Shown: positions 8,810 through 18,373, counted from the stretch's first letter. The stretch is DNA of 40,661 nucleotides from Puniceicoccaceae bacterium (GCA_040224245.1 JBEGIR010000076.1:1-40661); one strand, 5' to 3'. Made by a program: numbers and translations. Notes: generated from the letters alone by a model not told the origin.

Positions 8810-10012
8810 TCAAAGGTGTTTCTTAACTGCCTTTCGAAACGCATTTTCGATAATTCCGAAATCCTCATCGCTCATGCGCGCCGACGCCGCCGTGCGGATC
8901 ATGTCCTTGCCCGGAGGCACCGCAGGCGAGGTCGACAATACTCCAAAAACACCATTTTCCAACAGCGTCTTCCAAAAGAAATAGGCACGCATGCGATCCC
9001 CGATCACCACCGGAATCGCCGGAGTGGTGCTTCCCCATACATCGAGTCCCAAACTCTCGTAGATGCCGCGCAGACGGGCGGTGTTTTCCCAAAGGCGCTG
9101 CAGGTGCTCCGGCTCCTGTTGCAGAACTTCGAGCGACGCCATCGCACACGCCACCTGAGTTGGCGCAATTGCCGCACTGAAAATCGTCTGCTTTGAATGC
9201 GTGCGCAAATATTCAATCAGCGCACGCGACCCCGCCACAAAGCCACCCGTGCTGGACAGTGCCTTCGAAAAACTTCCGCAGAGAATATCCACCTCGTCCA
9301 CACAATCAAAATGATGTGCCGTGCCACGACCCCCTTCTCCCATCACACCAAACCCGTGCGCATCGTCCATCACCACAAAACACTGGTTGGCCTTTGCGAC
9401 CTCCAGCAACTCTGGAACCGGCGCCAGGTGTCCTTCCATGGAATAGATACCGTCAAACACCAGCAGACGCCCAGTTTGCCGGGGTTCATGCGCCAGGATA
9501 TCCCGCAGATCCTCCGGATTGTTGTGACTGAAGCGCTCCACCCGGGTATCGGCCAACTTCATGCCGCTGACCAGTGAGGAGTGAATGTTCTTGTCCGCAA
9601 GAATCACATCGCCTCGCTGCGCAAAGGTTGCCACCGCCGACATGCAGGAAATGTATCCCGCAACCGACACATGACAGGCTTCCTTTCCAACAAACGCGGC
9701 AATTTTCTCCTCCAGCTCCTCGTGAAAACGACGGCTGCCATTGGCAGAGCGTGCTCCTGTCGGACTCGACCCCCATTCATCCAGTGCCTGTTTGCCGGCT
9801 TCAATCACTTTGGGGTGTTCGCTCAGCCCAAGGTACTCGTTGCTGGTGATCATCACCTTCTCCTCACCCTGCAACCACACTCTTGTACCGCGCTGTTTGT
9901 CAAAGCTGAGGTAGAGCGGATTGTATTTCAATCGCTCTCGGGTAAGCTTGTCGTCCAGACAGCGCTGGGTGATGGGATCGTTCTTCAACGTCGCTCGTTT
10001 GAAAATTGCCAT
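8810..10012 (-). CDS. Alpha-oxoamine synthase (BioF/KBL/SPT family)
   Basis: This is a PLP enzyme of 400 residues that condenses an acyl thioester with an amino acid and releases CO2. Visible residues are the PLP lysine Lys250 (GSFSKALSS), Asp217 and His219 in MDDAHGFGVMGEGGRG, and the stacking histidine His144 in NIHSSLVSG. Family members include 8-amino-7-oxononanoate synthase, 2-amino-3-ketobutyrate CoA ligase and serine palmitoyltransferase; the sequence does not decide between them. There are no other biotin genes nearby and no threonine dehydrogenase. An ACP-containing gene on the other side of the glycosyltransferase makes a lipid role (SPT-like) worth testing. It lies 37 bases downstream of pheA and is probably cotranscribed with pheA and scpB. 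Confidence 0.85.
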   Translation of the reverse strand: MAIFKRATLKNDPITQRCLDDKLTRERLKYNPLYLSFDKQRGTRVWLQGEEKVMITSNEYLGLSEHPKVIEAGKQALDEWGSSPTGARSANGSRRFHEELEEKIAAFVGKEACHVSVAGYISCMSAVATFAQRGDVILADKNIHSSLVSGMKLADTRVERFSHNNPEDLRDILAHEPRQTGRLLVFDGIYSMEGHLAPVPELLEVAKANQCFVVMDDAHGFGVMGEGGRGTAHHFDCVDEVDILCGSFSKALSSTGGFVAGSRALIEYLRTHSKQTIFSAAIAPTQVACAMASLEVLQQEPEHLQRLWENTARLRGIYESLGLDVWGSTTPAIPVVIGDRMRAYFFWKTLLENGVFGVLSTSPAVPPGKDMIRTAASARMSDEDFGIIENAFRKAVKKHL

Positions 10013-10049
10013 ATGGGATTGTCCTCTTCTGGGGAAAAACTGAAATCAC

Positions 10050-11135
10050 TCAAAGGCTGCGCATTTGGGTATTGGGATAACTGCCCAACCACTTCACAAA
10101 GTTGGATTTCCCCCGCAACTGCTCGAGTGCCGACTGAACATCGGTATCTTCAAAATGTCCGATGAAATCGATGAAAAAGAAGTAGTCCCAGCTCTTGCGG
10201 CGCGTCGGACGCGACTCGATCTTGCAGAGATTGATTCCGTGGCGGGAGAAGATGTTGAGGGCCTCCTGCAACGCGCCCACTTCATCATTCAGGGAAACCA
10301 CGATGCTCGTTCGGTCCTTGCCAGCACCCAGGCGCTTCGCAGGGTCCTTGCCAATCACCAGAAAGCGCGTGATATTGTCACTGCGGTCCTGAATGTTGCG
10401 CTCCACGATCGGCACCCCCCATTTTTCGGAAGCCAGTGCACTGGCGATCGCTGCCACACCCGGTTCGCCCATGGCCATCTTGACCGCCAGGGAGGTGCTC
10501 TCGACTTCCTTCTGAAGGGCATCCGGTAGGTATCGCAGCAGCCAGTCCCTGCACTGTCCAAGGGCTTGATCCTTCGAACAAACCACCCGGATTTCACTGA
10601 GCGGAGAATTGGAGATGAGACAGTGCTCAATATCAAGATACACCTGATTGACGATGAACAGTTTGGTATTCACCAGCATATCCAGCGAATGCCGTACAAT
10701 TCCATCCGTCGAGTTTTCGATCGGCAGCACCCCATAATCGGCTGAACCTTTTTCAACCAAGGTAAAAATCTCCGGAATCGAACCCACCGGCGTGTAGTGC
10801 ATGGATGCGCCAAAAATCGCCAGTGCCGCCTGATTCGTATACGTTGCTTCAGGACCGAGAAACGCAATGCGCGTGGGACCTTCGAGTGCCTTTGCCGAGG
10901 AGATGATCTCACGATAAATTGCGCGTAAGGCTGCATTTGACAGCGGTCCCTGATTCAGGCCTGATACCTTCTCATACACGATCTCCTCACGGGATGGATC
11001 ATAAATGGTACCACCTTTTTCCGCCTTGATGCGCCCAATCTCAGCAGCGACCTCAGACCGCTTGTTGAGGATCGTCACCAGCTCACGATCACAGGCATCA
11101 ATCGATTGTCTCAAATGCTCCAGATGTTCATTCAT
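10050..11135 (-). CDS. pheA: Bifunctional chorismate mutase/prephenate dehydratase
   Basis: This makes phenylpyruvate from chorismate through prephenate in phenylalanine synthesis. The 361 residues carry an AroQ chorismate mutase domain (about 1-90; LRQSIDACDRELVTILNKR), a prephenate dehydratase domain (about 92-270) with FLGPEATYTNQAA, GVLPIENSTDG and the NITRFLVIG motif, and a C-terminal ACT domain (about 280-355; GALQEALNIF and the ESRPTRR motif) for phenylalanine feedback. This is the full P-protein layout. It sits between scpB and the oxoamine synthase on the minus strand, with gaps of 53 and 37 bases, so one transcript is likely. Confidence 0.96.
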   Translation of the reverse strand: MNEHLEHLRQSIDACDRELVTILNKRSEVAAEIGRIKAEKGGTIYDPSREEIVYEKVSGLNQGPLSNAALRAIYREIISSAKALEGPTRIAFLGPEATYTNQAALAIFGASMHYTPVGSIPEIFTLVEKGSADYGVLPIENSTDGIVRHSLDMLVNTKLFIVNQVYLDIEHCLISNSPLSEIRVVCSKDQALGQCRDWLLRYLPDALQKEVESTSLAVKMAMGEPGVAAIASALASEKWGVPIVERNIQDRSDNITRFLVIGKDPAKRLGAGKDRTSIVVSLNDEVGALQEALNIFSRHGINLCKIESRPTRRKSWDYFFFIDFIGHFEDTDVQSALEQLRGKSNFVKWLGSYPNTQMRSL

Positions 11136-11188
11136 AGTTCAAGGCTCCAGGGTCTTGCCAGATTTGCATGTTTTCCGCTGCCCAACCC

Positions 11189-11872
11189 TTATACTTTCAG
11201 GTCCAGGGATTCCTGACCATCCTCAAATTCATTTGAAGGTCGGTTCACCCATTCATCCAGCTTGTCCGAGGAAACGATGTCCGAGGTTGGCAGATCCGAC
11301 AAACTTTCGAGTCCACAAAAATCCATAAACTTATCCGTAGTTCCATACTGAAGTGGTCTTCCGGGTAACTCCGCCCTTCCCCGTGAGATCACAAGATCCA
11401 GCTCCAGCAGGCGACTGAGCGCACTATCCACTGACACCCCGCGAATGCGCTCCATTTCAGCACGAGTGACCGGTTGGCGATAGGCAATGATGGCGAGGGT
11501 TTCAAGAGCGGCCTGACTCAAACGCAGGGGCTTGGTTTCACCCCGCAACGCGCGCACCCACTCTCCATATTCAGGTGCCACGCAGAGCCGATAACCATCC
11601 TTGGTGGACAGGAGTCGGTACACTTCTCCCCGGCTCTCAAATTCGCGTTCCAACTCGCCCATGGCCTCACGAATCGAGGAGGACGTCAGCAAGACGGGAA
11701 ATCCCACATGAGATGGGGTTTCGCTCTCAGATTCTCCTGCCGACTGGCGCTCACGCTCCTCCAGCTGCTGCTCGCGAACTCGATTGTACACCCATTGAAT
11801 CTGTTTGATATCCAGCGGGTCGGACGTTGAGAACAACAACGCCTTGAGCCAGGATTTGATATCGAATTCCAT
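11189..11872 (-). CDS. scpB: Segregation and condensation protein B
   Basis: ScpB is the dimeric winged-helix partner of the SMC-ScpA condensin, which organises and separates chromosomes. It has 227 residues. Two winged-helix units are recognisable; the second contains the family core LSQAALETLAIIAYRQPVTR, followed by EMERIRGVSVDSALSRLLE and PGRPLQYGTTDKFMDFCGL. An acidic, low-complexity insert (about 36-53) separates the first helices. The C-terminal tail (DEWVNRPSNEFEDGQ) is acidic. scpA and smc are not in the window. It is probably the first gene of the scpB-pheA-oxoamine synthase transcript and is divergent from pgi. Confidence 0.92.
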   Translation of the reverse strand: MEFDIKSWLKALLFSTSDPLDIKQIQWVYNRVREQQLEERERQSAGESESETPSHVGFPVLLTSSSIREAMGELEREFESRGEVYRLLSTKDGYRLCVAPEYGEWVRALRGETKPLRLSQAALETLAIIAYRQPVTRAEMERIRGVSVDSALSRLLELDLVISRGRAELPGRPLQYGTTDKFMDFCGLESLSDLPTSDIVSSDKLDEWVNRPSNEFEDGQESLDLKV

Positions 11873-12180
11873 GAGTGATGTAAAACAATCAGTTGTGCAG
11901 CGCCTGTGCGCAACAGGTCGAAATTGACAAGTGCCATGGGGATTTCAAGTTTCTTTTGCCCCAGCTCCGGACAGTTCGACTCTCGTCAATGCCAATGAAC
12001 CACTCCGCTGGCATATTCCACATCCACAGAGGCATGTCGCCTGAACAGAGTCAGATTCACGACACATTTGGGTTGCCTGCACGGGTTCGCATTTGAAAAA
12101 CTCGATGAACTCGAACCCAAGGAGCCGGAATCGGTGAATTGGCGTTTCGTCCTTTGTCAACCACTGCCAATGCAAGCAAC
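11873..12180. other. Divergent intergenic region between scpB and pgi
   Basis: These 308 bases must carry promoters for both flanking genes, but I could not choose convincing boxes. A plus-strand frame through about 12050-12183 reads smoothly ([19 protein letters not shown]) and is open, but it has no plausible start codon, so I do not call it a gene. No repeat or RNA fold stands out. Confidence 0.4.
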
Positions 12181-13764
12181 ATGAGTTCCTGGAATACCTT
12201 CTGTGAGCGTTATTTTCACTTTGAGTCCGCAGCACTGAGCCTCGACCTGAGTCGGGTTCGTTTTCCCGATTCGTTTCTGGAGTCGATGGAACCCGCCATG
12301 CAGAAAGCCTTCACGGCGATGGCTCAACTCGAACAGGGTGCCATTGCCAATCCCGACGAAGATCGCATGGTTGGACACTATTGGTTGCGCAATGCACGGC
12401 TGGCGCCTTCACCCGAAATCCAGCAGGCCATCGAAGCCACGTTGGAAAAGATTCAGTCCATCGCGGATCAGGTTCACTCGGGCCAGATTCGTGGAGCAGA
12501 CGGAGCGTTTGAACACCTGCTGATCATCGGCATTGGTGGCTCGGCGCTCGGCCCACAATTTGTAGATCGCGCCCTGCGCCACCCAGCAGCCGACCGCCTG
12601 CAAACCCACTTTTTTGACAATACCGACCCAGACGGAATCGATCTGGTGCTTGCGGAGCTCAAGGGTCAACTGGGGCGCACGCTCAGTGTTGTCATTTCAA
12701 AATCCGGAGGAACCCCGGAAACGCGCAATGGCATGCTCGAGGCCCGCTCCGCCTACGAGCGGGATGGCCTCAAGTTTTCTGAGCATGCGATTGCCGTGAC
12801 GGGTGAAGGCAGCGCGCTCGACAAGGTCGCACAACAGGAACAATGGATCACACGCTTTCCCATGTGGGATTGGGTGGGTGGGCGCACCAGTGAACTCGCA
12901 GCCGTAGGCCTGCTGCCCGCTGCATTGCAGGGACTCGACTACCGTGGCATGCTCACGGGGGCCGCCGCGATGGACCAGCTCACACGCGCGACCACCACAC
13001 AGGAAAATCCCGCAGCCCTGCTCAGTCTGATGTGGTACTATCTCACGGATGGCAAGGGGTCCAAGGACATGGTGATCCTGCCCTACAAGGACCGGCTCGA
13101 GCTATTCTCAAAATACCTGCAACAGTTGGTCATGGAGTCCCTCGGCAAAGAGTGCGATCTGAATGGCAAGGTGGTCAATCAGGGCATAGCGGTCTACGGG
13201 AACAAGGGTTCTACCGACCAACACGCCTACGTTCAGCAGTTGCGGGAGGGGTTGCACAACTTCTTTGTTACCTTTATTGAGGTCTTGGAAGCTCGCAAGG
13301 GAGCATCCATCGATGTCGACGATGCCACGACTTCAGGTGACTACCTGCAGGGATTCTACCTCGGCACACGTGATGCCCTTTTTGAAAAGGATCGGGAATC
13401 CATTACGATCACCGTTCGCAGCGTTGATGCCTTCACAGTAGGTGCGCTCATCGCACTGTTCGAGCGCGCGGTTGGACTCTACGCAAATCTCGTCAACATC
13501 AACGCCTACCACCAGCCGGGCGTGGAAGCAGGCAAAAAGGCTGCTGCCAGTATCCTCGACCTGAAAAACCGGATACAGGACCTGCTGCAATCCCGACCTG
13601 GCCAGGAACTCAGCGTCGAGGACATTGCGAAGGAACTCGGCTCCAAAGACCTCTGCGAAAAGGTGTTTAAGCTTCTCACTTCCAAGGTCGTCAACGATCC
13701 GACCCACTACCGGGGGACCGGATTGCACGACCCCAGATCCGCGCTTTTTGCGTACCTGGGTTGA
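12181..13764 (+). CDS. pgi: Glucose-6-phosphate isomerase
   Basis: This interconverts glucose 6-phosphate and fructose 6-phosphate in glycolysis and gluconeogenesis, in the cytoplasm. The phosphate- and sugar-binding SIS folds show [16 protein letters not shown] and [25 protein letters not shown] contains the conserved glutamate, and [15 protein letters not shown] the conserved active-site histidine region. The 527 residues are within the long-chain range of the family. The ATG at 12181 ([12 protein letters not shown]) is preferred over the TTG at 12139, which adds only 14 residues without family character. The next gene starts 80 bases downstream. Confidence 0.96.
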   Translation: MSSWNTFCERYFHFESAALSLDLSRVRFPDSFLESMEPAMQKAFTAMAQLEQGAIANPDEDRMVGHYWLRNARLAPSPEIQQAIEATLEKIQSIADQVHSGQIRGADGAFEHLLIIGIGGSALGPQFVDRALRHPAADRLQTHFFDNTDPDGIDLVLAELKGQLGRTLSVVISKSGGTPETRNGMLEARSAYERDGLKFSEHAIAVTGEGSALDKVAQQEQWITRFPMWDWVGGRTSELAAVGLLPAALQGLDYRGMLTGAAAMDQLTRATTTQENPAALLSLMWYYLTDGKGSKDMVILPYKDRLELFSKYLQQLVMESLGKECDLNGKVVNQGIAVYGNKGSTDQHAYVQQLREGLHNFFVTFIEVLEARKGASIDVDDATTSGDYLQGFYLGTRDALFEKDRESITITVRSVDAFTVGALIALFERAVGLYANLVNINAYHQPGVEAGKKAAASILDLKNRIQDLLQSRPGQELSVEDIAKELGSKDLCEKVFKLLTSKVVNDPTHYRGTGLHDPRSALFAYLG

Positions 13765-13844
13765 ATTCCCTACAGATTTCTACACCCGTTGAGTCGGCCA
13801 CTCTTCCCGACTCAACGGTCGTCCTCCCCGAACAACCTCCCCTC

Positions 13845-14627
13845 ATGAAATTGCTCTCACTCGTGCTACGACTGACCGCCATTGCCGCCGCAGTGGTGGT
13901 GGTCACATTCTACTTCCGCGGCGGCAATCAACTGACTGACACACGCCAGCTGCTGACACAATCTGAGTCCCGGAATACGGAATTGAATGCGAACCTTGCA
14001 AAGGTCGAACAACAAAAGACCGAGTTTCGCGAACGCGTAGAGCACATGACGCTCGAAATTGCAGATCTCAAGCGCGACCTACGACTGCGAGAGAGTGAGG
14101 CACTGCTTGTCCGGCAAGAACTCACCCAGGTCCAGGAGAAACTGGAAGAGGCACAATCCAGCAACACAACCCTTCTCTCTCAGAACGAATCCCTTCGCAG
14201 GGAAGTCATCGAGCTGAAAGCCCAGGGAATTGACCCCAATCGCGATCCCCGACAACTGACTGCACAGATCGAAACCCACCGCGCCCACATCCGTGAGTTG
14301 GAAGCACAGCTAGACGATGCCCATACCGTGATGCGGGGCCTCTTCCCGTCTACTCCCCCGAATCGCCCTGACTTGTCGAACTCCTCACATGGGCGCACCC
14401 GTATCCTTCGACTTGAGCCGCAATACCTCCTGCTCGTTCTGGAAGTGGGACGCCAGGAGGACATCTCCGAAACTCAAACCCTCCAGTTGAGCCGTGATGG
14501 GGTGCCGTTATCCACTGTCACCGTCAAAGCGGTAGCCGAAGATTTCTGCGTGGTTCAACTCCCTTTGCATGACTCCGATATCCTCACCGATCTGCAGGAG
14601 GGAATTGAGATCGACTATCGTCACTAA
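13845..14627 (+). CDS. Membrane-anchored coiled-coil protein, function unknown
   Basis: I do not recognise this family. The 260-residue product has one N-terminal membrane segment (about 5-25; a run rich in Leu, Ala and Val ending in TFYF). A long, highly charged coiled coil (about 35-170) follows, for example LTQVQEKLEEAQSSNTTLL. The last 80 residues form a small predicted beta-rich domain (RILRLEPQYLLLVLEVGRQ to EGIEIDYRH). The layout suggests an envelope scaffold facing the periplasm. The ATG at 13845 starts the membrane helix; the frame extends to a TTG at 13761 that overlaps the pgi stop. It follows pgi on the same strand and may be translated from the same message. Confidence 0.75.
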   Translation: MKLLSLVLRLTAIAAAVVVVTFYFRGGNQLTDTRQLLTQSESRNTELNANLAKVEQQKTEFRERVEHMTLEIADLKRDLRLRESEALLVRQELTQVQEKLEEAQSSNTTLLSQNESLRREVIELKAQGIDPNRDPRQLTAQIETHRAHIRELEAQLDDAHTVMRGLFPSTPPNRPDLSNSSHGRTRILRLEPQYLLLVLEVGRQEDISETQTLQLSRDGVPLSTVTVKAVAEDFCVVQLPLHDSDILTDLQEGIEIDYRH

Positions 14628-14757
14628 TTTTTCGAGGATGGCATTGATCTGGGACTCAGCTTTCGTATGCTGCCCATATTCGGGTTGATCGGTCCACGTG
14701 TTTTTTCCAGACACAGCACCGGATCGTCCGTCCGTATCATTTTTTGATCCATTCAAC

Positions 14758-14910
14758 ATGAAAAAGATTCTTAAACAAACCATCGCACTCACCCTGTTGA
14801 GTTTGCTTGCTCTCAGCATGAGTGGCTGTCTCAACAAGGCACCCGACGAATCTGCCATGCCCTGGAGCCGTCCTGCCAACTGGGAAAACCAGGTACCTGG
14901 GTTCAGATAA
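14758..14910 (+). CDS. 50-residue lipoprotein
   Basis: This is a very small secreted lipoprotein. MKKILKQTIALTLLSLLAL is a textbook signal peptide, ending in SMSGC with the lipidated cysteine at 24. The mature part is only about 27 residues and Trp/Pro-rich (PWSRPANWENQVPGF). No other domain is present and its role is unknown. The start is the ATG at 14758; the frame extends upstream to 14698, but those residues do not look coding. It sits between the coiled-coil gene and rsmI on the same strand. Confidence 0.7.
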   Translation: MKKILKQTIALTLLSLLALSMSGCLNKAPDESAMPWSRPANWENQVPGFR

Positions 14911-15003
14911 AACACCTCTCTCTGTCCCCTGGTCATCGGGGATCACGCCGTTTCGAATTTTCAGTAGGGACGGGTTGCGCTTGTGCACCCGTTCCATCGA
15001 TTC

Positions 15004-15708
15004 ATGCATTCATCAGCAAACACTCCAGGCACGCTCTATGTCGTTGGCACACCGATCGGAAATCTGGGGGATACCAGTGTTCGCATGAAGGAGACCTTGC
15101 AACAGGTGGATGCCATTGCGTGTGAAGACACACGTGTGACCGCACGTTTGCTGCAACACCTCGGTATTCACAAACCGATGGTCAGCTATCGAGACGACAA
15201 TGAAATCCGGGCCGCCGAATCCTTGTTACAACGACTCCTGCAAGGGGAACACATCGCACTGGTATCCGACGCGGGTGTACCCACCATATCCGACCCAGGG
15301 TTTCGCATCACACGGCTCTGTCAGAAACAAGGAATTCCGGTGCTACCGATTCCAGGCCCATGCGCCCTGATTACCGCTCTGAGCGCATCAGGTTTGCCGT
15401 CGGATTCCTTTCTCTTCCTGGGCTTTCTTCTCCCCAAGAAGGCAGCTCGAATTCGCACGTTCACCCAATACCTCGATTTTCCTCACACCTTGCTGTTTTA
15501 TGAATCTCCACATCGCATTACCAAATGCCTGGACGACATGAAACAGGTGTTGGAACCCGAACGTGTGATCTGCGTCAGCAAAGAACTCACCAAAATGCAT
15601 GAACGTATCGTAAGCGGATCTCTGAGCGACGTTCACGCCCATGTGCTCTCCCGTAGCCTGAAGGGAGAATTTGTAGTGGGCATCGCACCGCGAGGATTTG
15701 TGCTGTGA
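15004..15708 (+). CDS. rsmI: 16S rRNA 2'-O-ribose methyltransferase (C1402)
   Basis: RsmI methylates the ribose of C1402 in 16S rRNA using S-adenosylmethionine, which tunes P-site decoding. It belongs to the tetrapyrrole-methylase fold family. Signature stretches are LYVVGTPIGNLGD at the N-terminus, ACEDTRVTARLL, LVSDAGVPTISDPG and PIPGPCALITALSASG, followed by FYESPHRI and the KELTKMHE segment. The ATG at 15004 gives 234 residues; a GTG at 14983 would add seven. Some homologues carry an extra C-terminal domain, which is lacking here. Its stop overlaps the next start (TGATG), so the Ppx/GppA gene is translationally coupled. Confidence 0.95.
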   Translation: MHSSANTPGTLYVVGTPIGNLGDTSVRMKETLQQVDAIACEDTRVTARLLQHLGIHKPMVSYRDDNEIRAAESLLQRLLQGEHIALVSDAGVPTISDPGFRITRLCQKQGIPVLPIPGPCALITALSASGLPSDSFLFLGFLLPKKAARIRTFTQYLDFPHTLLFYESPHRITKCLDDMKQVLEPERVICVSKELTKMHERIVSGSLSDVHAHVLSRSLKGEFVVGIAPRGFVL

Positions 15709-16670
15709 TGCCATCGCAACCTGCATCCACCTCTCATGTTTCTCCATGCGTTGCGGCCATCGACATTGGCAGCAACACCATCAAACTGCTCGTGGCTCGC
15801 AACGGATTGGCAGGGGTCGAAACCGTGCATCATGCCGTGCAGGAGTGTCGCATCGCCACTGGGATTTCCGACGCACACCCACGTCTCAGTGAGGATGCAA
15901 TGCGGCACGGAATCGATGCTGTACTCGCCTTGCTCAACCAGGCCCGTGAGAACGAGGCGCAACGCATCCACATCGCCGCCACCAGCGCAGTGCGCGATGC
16001 CCAAAATGGACCTGAGTTTGCCAGTCGTATCGAATCTGAATCAGGAGTACCGGTACACATTCTGTCGGGTGAAGAAGAGGCACAAACCATCGCACTGGCA
16101 TTGGCGCACGATCCTGGCTTGAAAGCCATGCAGCGCTTCACGCATCTCGATCTGGGAGGCGGCAGTCTCGAATACAACGACATCGAAAGCGGAAACCTTC
16201 GCCAGTCCGTCAGTCTGCCACTGGGTGCCGTGCGTCTCACCGAACAATGGGTCACAGACCCGAAGGGTGCCTTTACCGCACAGGACGCAGATCGCATCGC
16301 AAACCATGTCAAGTCCACCCTGAAACAGACTGGTCTCGTGCAGAATCCACCTGGCATTCCCATCGTCTATACCGGAGGCTCCGTCACGATCGCTCGCGCC
16401 CTCGTGCAGGGGCTCCCCATTCAGGCGAAAGCCACTGGAAGTCCCATCGTGAAGCAGCAGCAGCTCCACCATCTGCTCGCTGAGTTGGCACCCCGTTCCT
16501 TCGAGCAGCGCATGCAATTCAAACATTTGCCCGCGAACCGCGCTGACGTGGTGTGCGCAGCCCTGCAAATTATCTTGAGTACCCTGGAATATTTCAATTG
16601 TGCGCAATTGCAGCATTCCCGTTTTTCCCTTCGACACGGAATCTGCGTAAAACTACTCGAACTACACTAA
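15708..16670 (+). CDS. Ppx/GppA family phosphatase
   Basis: This is an exopolyphosphatase or guanosine-pentaphosphate phosphohydrolase of the ASKHA ATPase fold, 320 residues. Motifs present are AAIDIGSNTIKLLVA (phosphate 1 loop), AATSAVRDAQNG, ILSGEEEAQTIALAL (catalytic glutamate region), HLDLGGGSLEY (phosphate 2 loop) and VYTGGSVTIARAL. The length matches short, single-unit members without the extra C-terminal HD-like domain of E. coli Ppx. Polyphosphate or (p)ppGpp breakdown is expected; which one cannot be told. The ATG at 15708 overlaps the rsmI stop, so the two are probably cotranscribed. Confidence 0.9.
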   Translation: MPSQPASTSHVSPCVAAIDIGSNTIKLLVARNGLAGVETVHHAVQECRIATGISDAHPRLSEDAMRHGIDAVLALLNQARENEAQRIHIAATSAVRDAQNGPEFASRIESESGVPVHILSGEEEAQTIALALAHDPGLKAMQRFTHLDLGGGSLEYNDIESGNLRQSVSLPLGAVRLTEQWVTDPKGAFTAQDADRIANHVKSTLKQTGLVQNPPGIPIVYTGGSVTIARALVQGLPIQAKATGSPIVKQQQLHHLLAELAPRSFEQRMQFKHLPANRADVVCAALQIILSTLEYFNCAQLQHSRFSLRHGICVKLLELH

Positions 16671-16726
16671 TTTCTGCGCTTTATCTGTAAATATATTCCG
16701 AATATTCGCTTTTTTTTGCGAATTCG

Positions 16727-16881
16727 TTGAACGAAACACCGTTTACACCGTCTATCTCGTTGTAAGTCAATAATGGCAGAACAGTTTAGTTTTTCATTAT
16801 GTAGTTTTGGGGTTATAAAACTTTCAAGAGACCAACTCTAGGAAGTCATTAAAGGGGGCCGGACACCGGCTCCCTTTTTTT
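16727..16881 (+). ncRNA. Candidate small RNA or long 3' leader ending in a terminator
   Basis: The 264 bases between the phosphatase and the CCA enzyme are AT-rich and non-coding. They hold a possible promoter (TTGAAC at 16727, with TCTATC 18 bases on), a hairpin with 6-bp arms AGTTTT/AAAACT (16803-16822), a short AGAG/CTCT hairpin, and a strong terminator. This arrangement resembles an independent small RNA of roughly 110-130 nt, but it may simply be the 3' end of the rsmI-ppx message. A further AT-rich stem, ATTCGC/GCGAAT around eight Ts, lies at 16704-16723. It matches no RNA family that I recognise. Confidence 0.3.
16854..16881 (+). terminator. Intrinsic terminator
   Basis: A 9-bp stem GGGGGCCGG/CCGGCTCCC (one G-T pair) with an ACA loop is followed by seven Ts. 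This is a textbook Rho-independent terminator. It ends either the rsmI-ppx transcript or a small RNA encoded just upstream. Confidence 0.88.
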
Positions 16882-16934
16882 GTACCCGCTTTGGTTTTGC
16901 CCTTCCGTTCACGCTCTGCTTCCATCAGCAACGC

Positions 16935-18314
16935 ATGAATCTCTCCGCACTCCATCAGCAACACCCCGACCTTGCCATCCTCACGCAACTACTGGTGGAT
17001 GCGGGTGGGCAGCCATACCTCGTGGGTGGCAGTGTGCGGGATTTATGCCTGGGAACGATTCCCAAGGATCTTGACATCGAGGTCAGCGGACTGAGTCGCA
17101 GTCGTCTGATGCGTGCCCTGTCATCCCGATACGATGTCGATCAGGTCGGAAAAAAGTTTGGTGTCTTTATTCTGAGGGGTCTGCCATTTGACATTGCACT
17201 TCCGCGCATGGAAACACCAACAGGGCCAAAACACACTGATTTTGAGATTCAATACGATCCGAACCTGCCCCTCGAACGCGCCGCCGCTCGGCGCGACTTC
17301 ACCCTCAACGCAATCTACCTCGACTTGAAGTCGGGTGAACTGATCGACCCCCATCGGGGACTGGAGGATCTCGCCCGGCGACACCTGCGCCATACCTCTC
17401 ATCAGTTTTCTGAAGATCCGCTGCGCGTACTGCGGGCCATGCAATTCATTGCCCGCTTTGATCTCAGCTGCGACCCGACGACGATTGAACTCTGCCGCAC
17501 CATGCCGTTGTCGGACTTGCCACGGGAGCGCATTTGGGAGGAATTCAAAAAACTCATCCTGCAGGGAGTACACATCCGCAAGGGACTACAGTTTCTTCAA
17601 GATGCCGGAGGGCTGAGCCATTTCCCAGAACTGGAAGCATTGGTCGGATGCGAACAGGACCCACACTGGCACCCAGAGGGCGATGTCTGGACGCACACCC
17701 TGCTGGCGATGGATGCTTTCGCAAAACGCCGAATAGGCAACGCCGAGGAAGATTTGATTGTAGGGCTGGCAGTGCTCTGTCACGACATGGGAAAACCTCT
17801 CACCAGCTTCCGGGAGCAAGGCCGCATCCGATCACCCCGCCATGAAAAGGAAGGGGTACCGATCACCGAACGTTTTTTGCAGCGCCTGACCCGTGATCAA
17901 CGTATCCTGCAAGATGTGCCGCCACTGGTGCGCGAGCACATGGCCCCGCACCAGCTCTTTGCAACAGATGCAAGCGATGCTGCACTGCGCAGGCTGGCAC
18001 TGCGCGTGGGCAGGGTGGACCGCTTACTGCGTGTCTGTCAGGCTGACCGCGAAGGGCGACTAGATCCGTGGCAACCCCTTCCATTTCCCGAAGGAGAGTG
18101 GGCAGAAAAGCGCTTTGAAGCACTGCAGCTCAAATCGAGCAAACCCAAACCGCTCATCCTCGGTCGTGACCTCATAGAGAAGGGACTAACTCCTGGTCCG
18201 CATTTTTCCGAGATTCTCCAGTCCCTTTTCGACGCTCAGCTCGAAGGGCATTTCACAACCCGCGAATCCGGCCTCACATACCTGGATCAGTGGCTTCGCT
18301 CTCACAAGCCATGA
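16935..18314 (+). CDS. CCA tRNA nucleotidyltransferase with HD domain
   Basis: This class II nucleotidyltransferase adds or repairs the CCA end of tRNAs. The catalytic head shows [13 protein letters not shown] and the metal-binding pair in PKDLDIEV, then [12 protein letters not shown] and [16 protein letters not shown]. The 459 residues include a C-terminal HD phosphohydrolase domain (about 225-340; [26 protein letters not shown]), as in E. coli Cca, where it has phosphatase and phosphodiesterase activities. A poly(A) polymerase role is the main alternative in this family. The only tRNA in the window encodes its own CCA, so a repair role would suffice for it. The ATG is at 16935, and the gene is convergent with the small gene at 18374. 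Confidence 0.93.
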   Translation: MNLSALHQQHPDLAILTQLLVDAGGQPYLVGGSVRDLCLGTIPKDLDIEVSGLSRSRLMRALSSRYDVDQVGKKFGVFILRGLPFDIALPRMETPTGPKHTDFEIQYDPNLPLERAAARRDFTLNAIYLDLKSGELIDPHRGLEDLARRHLRHTSHQFSEDPLRVLRAMQFIARFDLSCDPTTIELCRTMPLSDLPRERIWEEFKKLILQGVHIRKGLQFLQDAGGLSHFPELEALVGCEQDPHWHPEGDVWTHTLLAMDAFAKRRIGNAEEDLIVGLAVLCHDMGKPLTSFREQGRIRSPRHEKEGVPITERFLQRLTRDQRILQDVPPLVREHMAPHQLFATDASDAALRRLALRVGRVDRLLRVCQADREGRLDPWQPLPFPEGEWAEKRFEALQLKSSKPKPLILGRDLIEKGLTPGPHFSEILQSLFDAQLEGHFTTRESGLTYLDQWLRSHKP

Positions 18315-18373
18315 TCTCCCAACTTTTTGCTCTCATCCCTGCAGAAAAGCACCTTCGATCAACAACAATCTGC

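Noticed and set aside
14508-14936. A 142-codon minus-strand frame
   Set aside because: It overlaps the end of the coiled-coil gene and the whole small lipoprotein gene on the opposite strand and shows no domain.
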